64,000 nucleotides of DNA, taken from positions 2,976,001-3,040,000 of the forward strand of contig CM060173.1 in assembly GCA_030549775.1 (NCBI GenBank), in the 5' to 3' direction. The stretch is from Tamarix chinensis (taxonomy: Eukaryota > Streptophyta > Magnoliopsida > Caryophyllales > Tamaricaceae). This document shows, in pieces, positions 61,084 to 64,000 of the stretch. Under the pieces are notes generated by a model. It had not been told where the DNA came from, searched no databases, and saw only the letters and a list, made by a program, of their open reading frames with translations. The position numbers and the translations under genes are program-made. The stretch's first letter is position 1. The number at the start of each line of letters is the position of its first letter.

Positions 61084-61109
61084 TGGTCGTATCGAATCGG
61101 GGTGTTACA

Positions 61110-61620
61110 GAAAAGGCATGTGATAATTCTTTTGTAAGTATAAAAAGGTATCTCCATAATCTATATGTCTTAATAGCACTTGTACCAGGCAAACCACTCC
61201 TCTATTTGGCAATGAAGGAAATTCATTAGGGGCATTATGTGCACAAGAAAATGAGAAAAGGAAGGAACACACACTTTATTACTTGAGTCGCACTCTTACT
61301 GGGGAAAATATCAACTACACACTGATAAAGAAGATGTGTTTGGCCTTAGTGTTAGCTATACAAAGGTTGAAGCATTATATGCAGGCATATATAGTATATT
61401 TAATATCACATGCAGATTCGATTAAGTATGTTATGTTAAGATTAGTGTTAACTAGACAACTTAAAAAATGGGCACTTATGATAAACCAATATGACATTGT
61501 CTTTATCCCCTAAAAGGAAATTAAAGAACAAGCATTGGAAAAATTCTTGGCAGATCATCCTATCCCAGCTGAATGGGAACTATCAAAAAGCTACCAGATA
61601 AGGAATCACTTGTCGTTGAG
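61110..61620 (+). pseudogene. RNase H (first) of the Tat-type element
   Basis: Continues the polyprotein cut at 53681: KACDNSFVSIKRYLHN, ALCAQENEKRKEHTLYYLSR, TLTGENINYTLIKKMCLALV, LISHADSIKYV, INQYDIVFIP, LADHPIPAEWEL. This is the RT-type RNase H domain and following tether. One in-frame stop lies before KEIKEQALEKF, and there are frame changes at each end. Confidence 0.8.
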
Positions 61621-61629
61621 ATCCTTCCA

Positions 61630-62040
61630 CCATAAAAAATGTACTTTGATGGTGCCTCACATCAAGATGGTGTTGGAGTTGGAGTGGTGTTTGTCTCCCT
61701 TCAAAGAAATGTGCTCACATATTCATTCGTACTCATGATGTTATGCTCCAATAATATGGCAAAATATCAAGCATTAATCATGTGACTCGAGATGGCACTG
61801 GAAATAGGAATCAAAGATTTAAATGTCTTTGGAGACTCAAACTTGGTAGTAAGGCAACTCTTAAAAGAGTACAAAATAAATAAAGATGATCTAATCCCTT
61901 ATCATAAGTATATTGCACGTAAACTTGAGAACTTCCATGAAGTGAAGCTAGAACACATAGAAAGAGGAGCAAGCAAAATTGCTGATGCACTTGTAAATAT
62001 GGCAGCAACAGCATTAGGGTTAACGAAACAACAAAAGTGA
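61630..62040 (+). pseudogene. Second, archaeal-type RNase H (aRNH) of the Tat-type element
   Basis: MYFDGASHQDGVGVGVVFVS gives the first catalytic aspartate. NMAKYQALI has lysine where the family has the catalytic glutamate. NVFGDSNLVVRQLL and SKIADALVNMAA carry the remaining acidic residues. A second RNase H located after the first one is characteristic of the Tat lineage (Ogre, Retand). A stop and a frame change precede 61792. Confidence 0.82.
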
Positions 62041-62189
62041 TAGTATGTAGTCAATGGGTTGTGCCACCGTTTAAAGACGAGAAAGAAGAGGTATCACGAG
62101 TATTCTCCTTCTGTGAAGTGGACTTCAAATATTGAAAACAATTGCTTCTACTTTCATAATAACGCATTATATCATCACAATGCTAATGT

Positions 62190-62880
62190 CATTCTACTTT
62201 CATGTCCTAGAGAGAGAGAAGTAATACAAATCATGGAAGAAACCTATTCAGGAGTTTGTGAAGCTTATCAATCTAGGTCAAATCTACATGATAAAATCAA
62301 GTGACTCAATTACTACTGGCCAACAAAGGTACAGAATTGTATAGATTTTGCAAAAAGGTGAAAGTTGTGTCGGTTTAATGCAAAATTTATCCACCAACCA
62401 CCAGAACCACTACATCGCACCATAGCATCTTGGCTATTTAATGCTTGGGGTTTTGATGTTGTTAGTTTGTTTAAACCAAAATTCTCAATCGGGAAAGCAT
62501 ACATCCTGGCTACAACATATTAATTTCTAGTTGGGTTAAAACTATGACACTAAAAGAAGTGAAGAAGAAGAATGTGGTTGACTTAATCAGAACTCGCATC
62601 ATCTATCGGTTTGGAGTTCTCAAGTACATCTTAATAGATAACAGAAAACCATTTGCCAATCAGTTGGTAACCAAGCTGTGCCAAAAGTTTGAATTCACAC
62701 AAATAACATCCTCTATATACTATGCTTGGGCAAATGGTCAATCAGAAGCCTTCAACAAGATGTTATGCACAATCCTAAAAAAGGTAGCGTCGAAGAACAA
62801 GCGATATTGGCATGATTGAGTAGGAAAAGTACTTTTGGCATATCAAACAACATGTCAAAATTCCACTTAGGTCACACCAT
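62190..62880 (+). pseudogene. Integrase of the Tat-type element (broken)
   Basis: N-terminal part EREVIQIMEETYSGVCEAYQ and FIHQPPEPLH (zinc-binding region; several Cys/His lost). The catalytic core follows in shifted frames: WGFDVVSLFKPKFSIGKAYI (first Asp), VLKYILIDNRKPFAN (second Asp) and WANGQSEAFNKML (Glu), so all three acidic residues can still be seen. It is truncated at 62881 by element G. Confidence 0.82.
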
Positions 62881-62881
62881 A

Positions 62882-64000
62882 TATAACACCCCCAAAATTT
62901 ATAGTTAAAAATTTTCGTTTGTTAAATAAAATTATACACCAAAATAAGGGGGTGCTACCGCCACGATCAGTAGAAGATATTGACCCCTGGACAACCTCAT
63001 ACTAACCAAAAGGCTAAAAGATACAATGATCAATAACAAAAAATGATTAAAAACATAAGTAGTTTGACATTAAATACAGAAACTAGAGTGCACAAAGTTA
63101 AGGTTAATATATGAGTGAAATGAAATATAAGACAATGCCCCGCTATAGGGAAATAAAAACAATAGAATCATAAAAAGATAAGCAGTCTGAAGAACACCCT
63201 CTTTGGCCCCATCCTTGGGACATCAGAACATCACTCTGCCCCAACCAACTCATCATAGGCATTAAAATTCGCAACGGCCTTATCACCTACCTGCATAGAC
63301 TCAGGAAGGATCATTGCTCGTGTGAATGAATAGAACCCATGATAGGGGTGATCAGTATACTACATACTGAGTAAGGTAACCATATAGTTAAGATAGGGCA
63401 TATCACATAAAATATAGGTATTGCAAGCATTAAGTTTATTATATTAATCACCACTATCAGAATTTAAGCCATTAGTACCATCTTTACACATCTCTCAAAT
63501 TATATCCAGGTGAGTATGGAGACCTCACTATTATGGCCAGTGGAACGAAATTAACTATTCTAGGTCAGAACGCACCTAGCCACTATTATATTCAGTGGAA
63601 TAGTAATCATGAACATCTCTAGGGCAAGACGCTCTTAGCCACTATTATAACCGGTGGAACGGTAAACATTCTAAGTCTGGTCCCGACCCACATGGTATTT
63701 CACTAGAAGTAATTAGTATCTTTTTCATGAATTATTATCAATCAAGGATTAGCTTATTGAGCTCAGAACCCCCACTATTATAACTGATGGAATGAAAATA
63801 CTACTTCAGGGCAAAACGCCCCTTGCCACTATTATAGTCAGTGGAACGGCAATAATCATCCTAATTCTGGGCCCGGCTCAATGATCTTCCAATTTAAGTG
63901 ATTAGTATTTTATTTATGTCTTATTCAACAAGTAATCCCTATTTAGAAATGTACACCCCAACGGGCACTCCCAGCTTATTACCACTCTATCAACCCAGAT
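62882..64000 (-). mobile_element. Giant LTR-like element G (3' end, inverse orientation, runs off window)
   Basis: The plus strand begins TATAACACCCCCAAAATTTA, the complement of the family terminus (TGTAACACCCCC with one change). The GGTGCTACCGCCAC block (62952), the TACATACTGAGTAAGGTAACC block (63361) and a hairpin array (63525-63850) follow in the reverse order to that seen in A-F. It interrupts the Tat-type element just after its integrase. Confidence 0.8.
63525..63860. repeat. Hairpin array of element G (5 units, reverse orientation)
   Basis: CACTATTAT-n-GTGGAA(C/T) units near 63529, 63583, 63641, 63775 and 63827. Second hairpins include CTAGGT/ACCTAG (63561-63580) and GGGC/GCCC (63810-63822). 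Confidence 0.78.

Larger units (their letters stand above)
53682..61109 (+). mobile_element. Cassandra-type solo LTR, interrupted by an Athila-like element
   Basis: The two parts, 53682-53966 (starts TGTAATACCCC) and 61084-61109 (ends GGGGTGTTACA), together make about 306 bp after subtracting one target duplication, nearly the same length as the Cassandra LTR at 13228-13534 (307). The sequence is recognisably the same family. 53735-53845 is 5S-like: CCACAGTTAAACGTACT, then AATAGGTGGCCCTCCTGATAAGT. Flanks GATAA (53677-53681) and GAAAA (61110-61114) are a 4/5 target duplication. It sits exactly between the RT and RNase H coding parts of the Tat-type element. Confidence 0.82.

Overview
This is a stretch of nuclear DNA from a flowering plant. 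It is AT-rich, full of ATT and TA microsatellites, and made mostly of nested LTR retrotransposons, LINE remnants and small non-autonomous elements. A TTTAGGG-type (CCCTAAA) telomere-like array lies inside it. I cannot name the species from the sequence alone. Only one intact protein gene is visible: a ten-exon CER1-like gene (alkane-forming enzyme of cuticular wax synthesis) at 26354-29932 on the + strand.

Layout. 1-13089 is a nest of one diverged family of giant LTR-like elements (called A to E here), inserted into one another. D (7169-11465) is complete and bounded by a perfect GATTG target-site duplication. A sixth member, F (33429-38055), is complete with TTATG duplications. A seventh, G, runs off the right edge in inverse orientation (62882-64000). 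These 4.3-4.6 kb units carry no recognisable protein gene. They share, in order: a CT/GC-rich leader, an ATT-rich tract, a 61-62 nt exon-like module flanked by splice-site-like sequences, one or two arrays of paired short hairpins, and a terminal hairpin followed by GGGGGTGTTACA. 13228-14005 is a complete Cassandra-type TRIM with 5S-rRNA-like sequence in its LTRs. 16930-17241 is a hAT-like MITE. 19550-20760 is a LINE remnant. 22790-24560 is degenerate repeats and AT-rich sequence.

The CER1 gene sits alone in repeat-poor DNA between about 26.2 and 30.1 kb. A broken copy of its last three exons lies at 41.5-47.6 kb, split in its intron 8 by about 5 kb of antisense LINE carrying a small TRIM-like element (44538-45521). 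Between gene and pseudogene are element F and a 2.3 kb element bordered by TA repeats (38281-40598) that contains about 790 bp of telomere-like repeats.

47.9-62.9 kb is a decayed Ty3/gypsy element of the Tat type (gag, protease, reverse transcriptase, RNase H, a second archaeal-type RNase H, integrase). Its RT/RNase H junction is interrupted by a Cassandra solo LTR, which is itself interrupted by a 7.1 kb Athila-like element with 1.79 kb LTRs that keeps only a gag remnant. Element G cuts off the Tat element downstream of its integrase.

The signal I would look at first is the hairpin arrays in the giant LTR family. In the second hairpin of each unit the stem sequence differs between units but often changes on both arms together, which is what a selected structure would look like.
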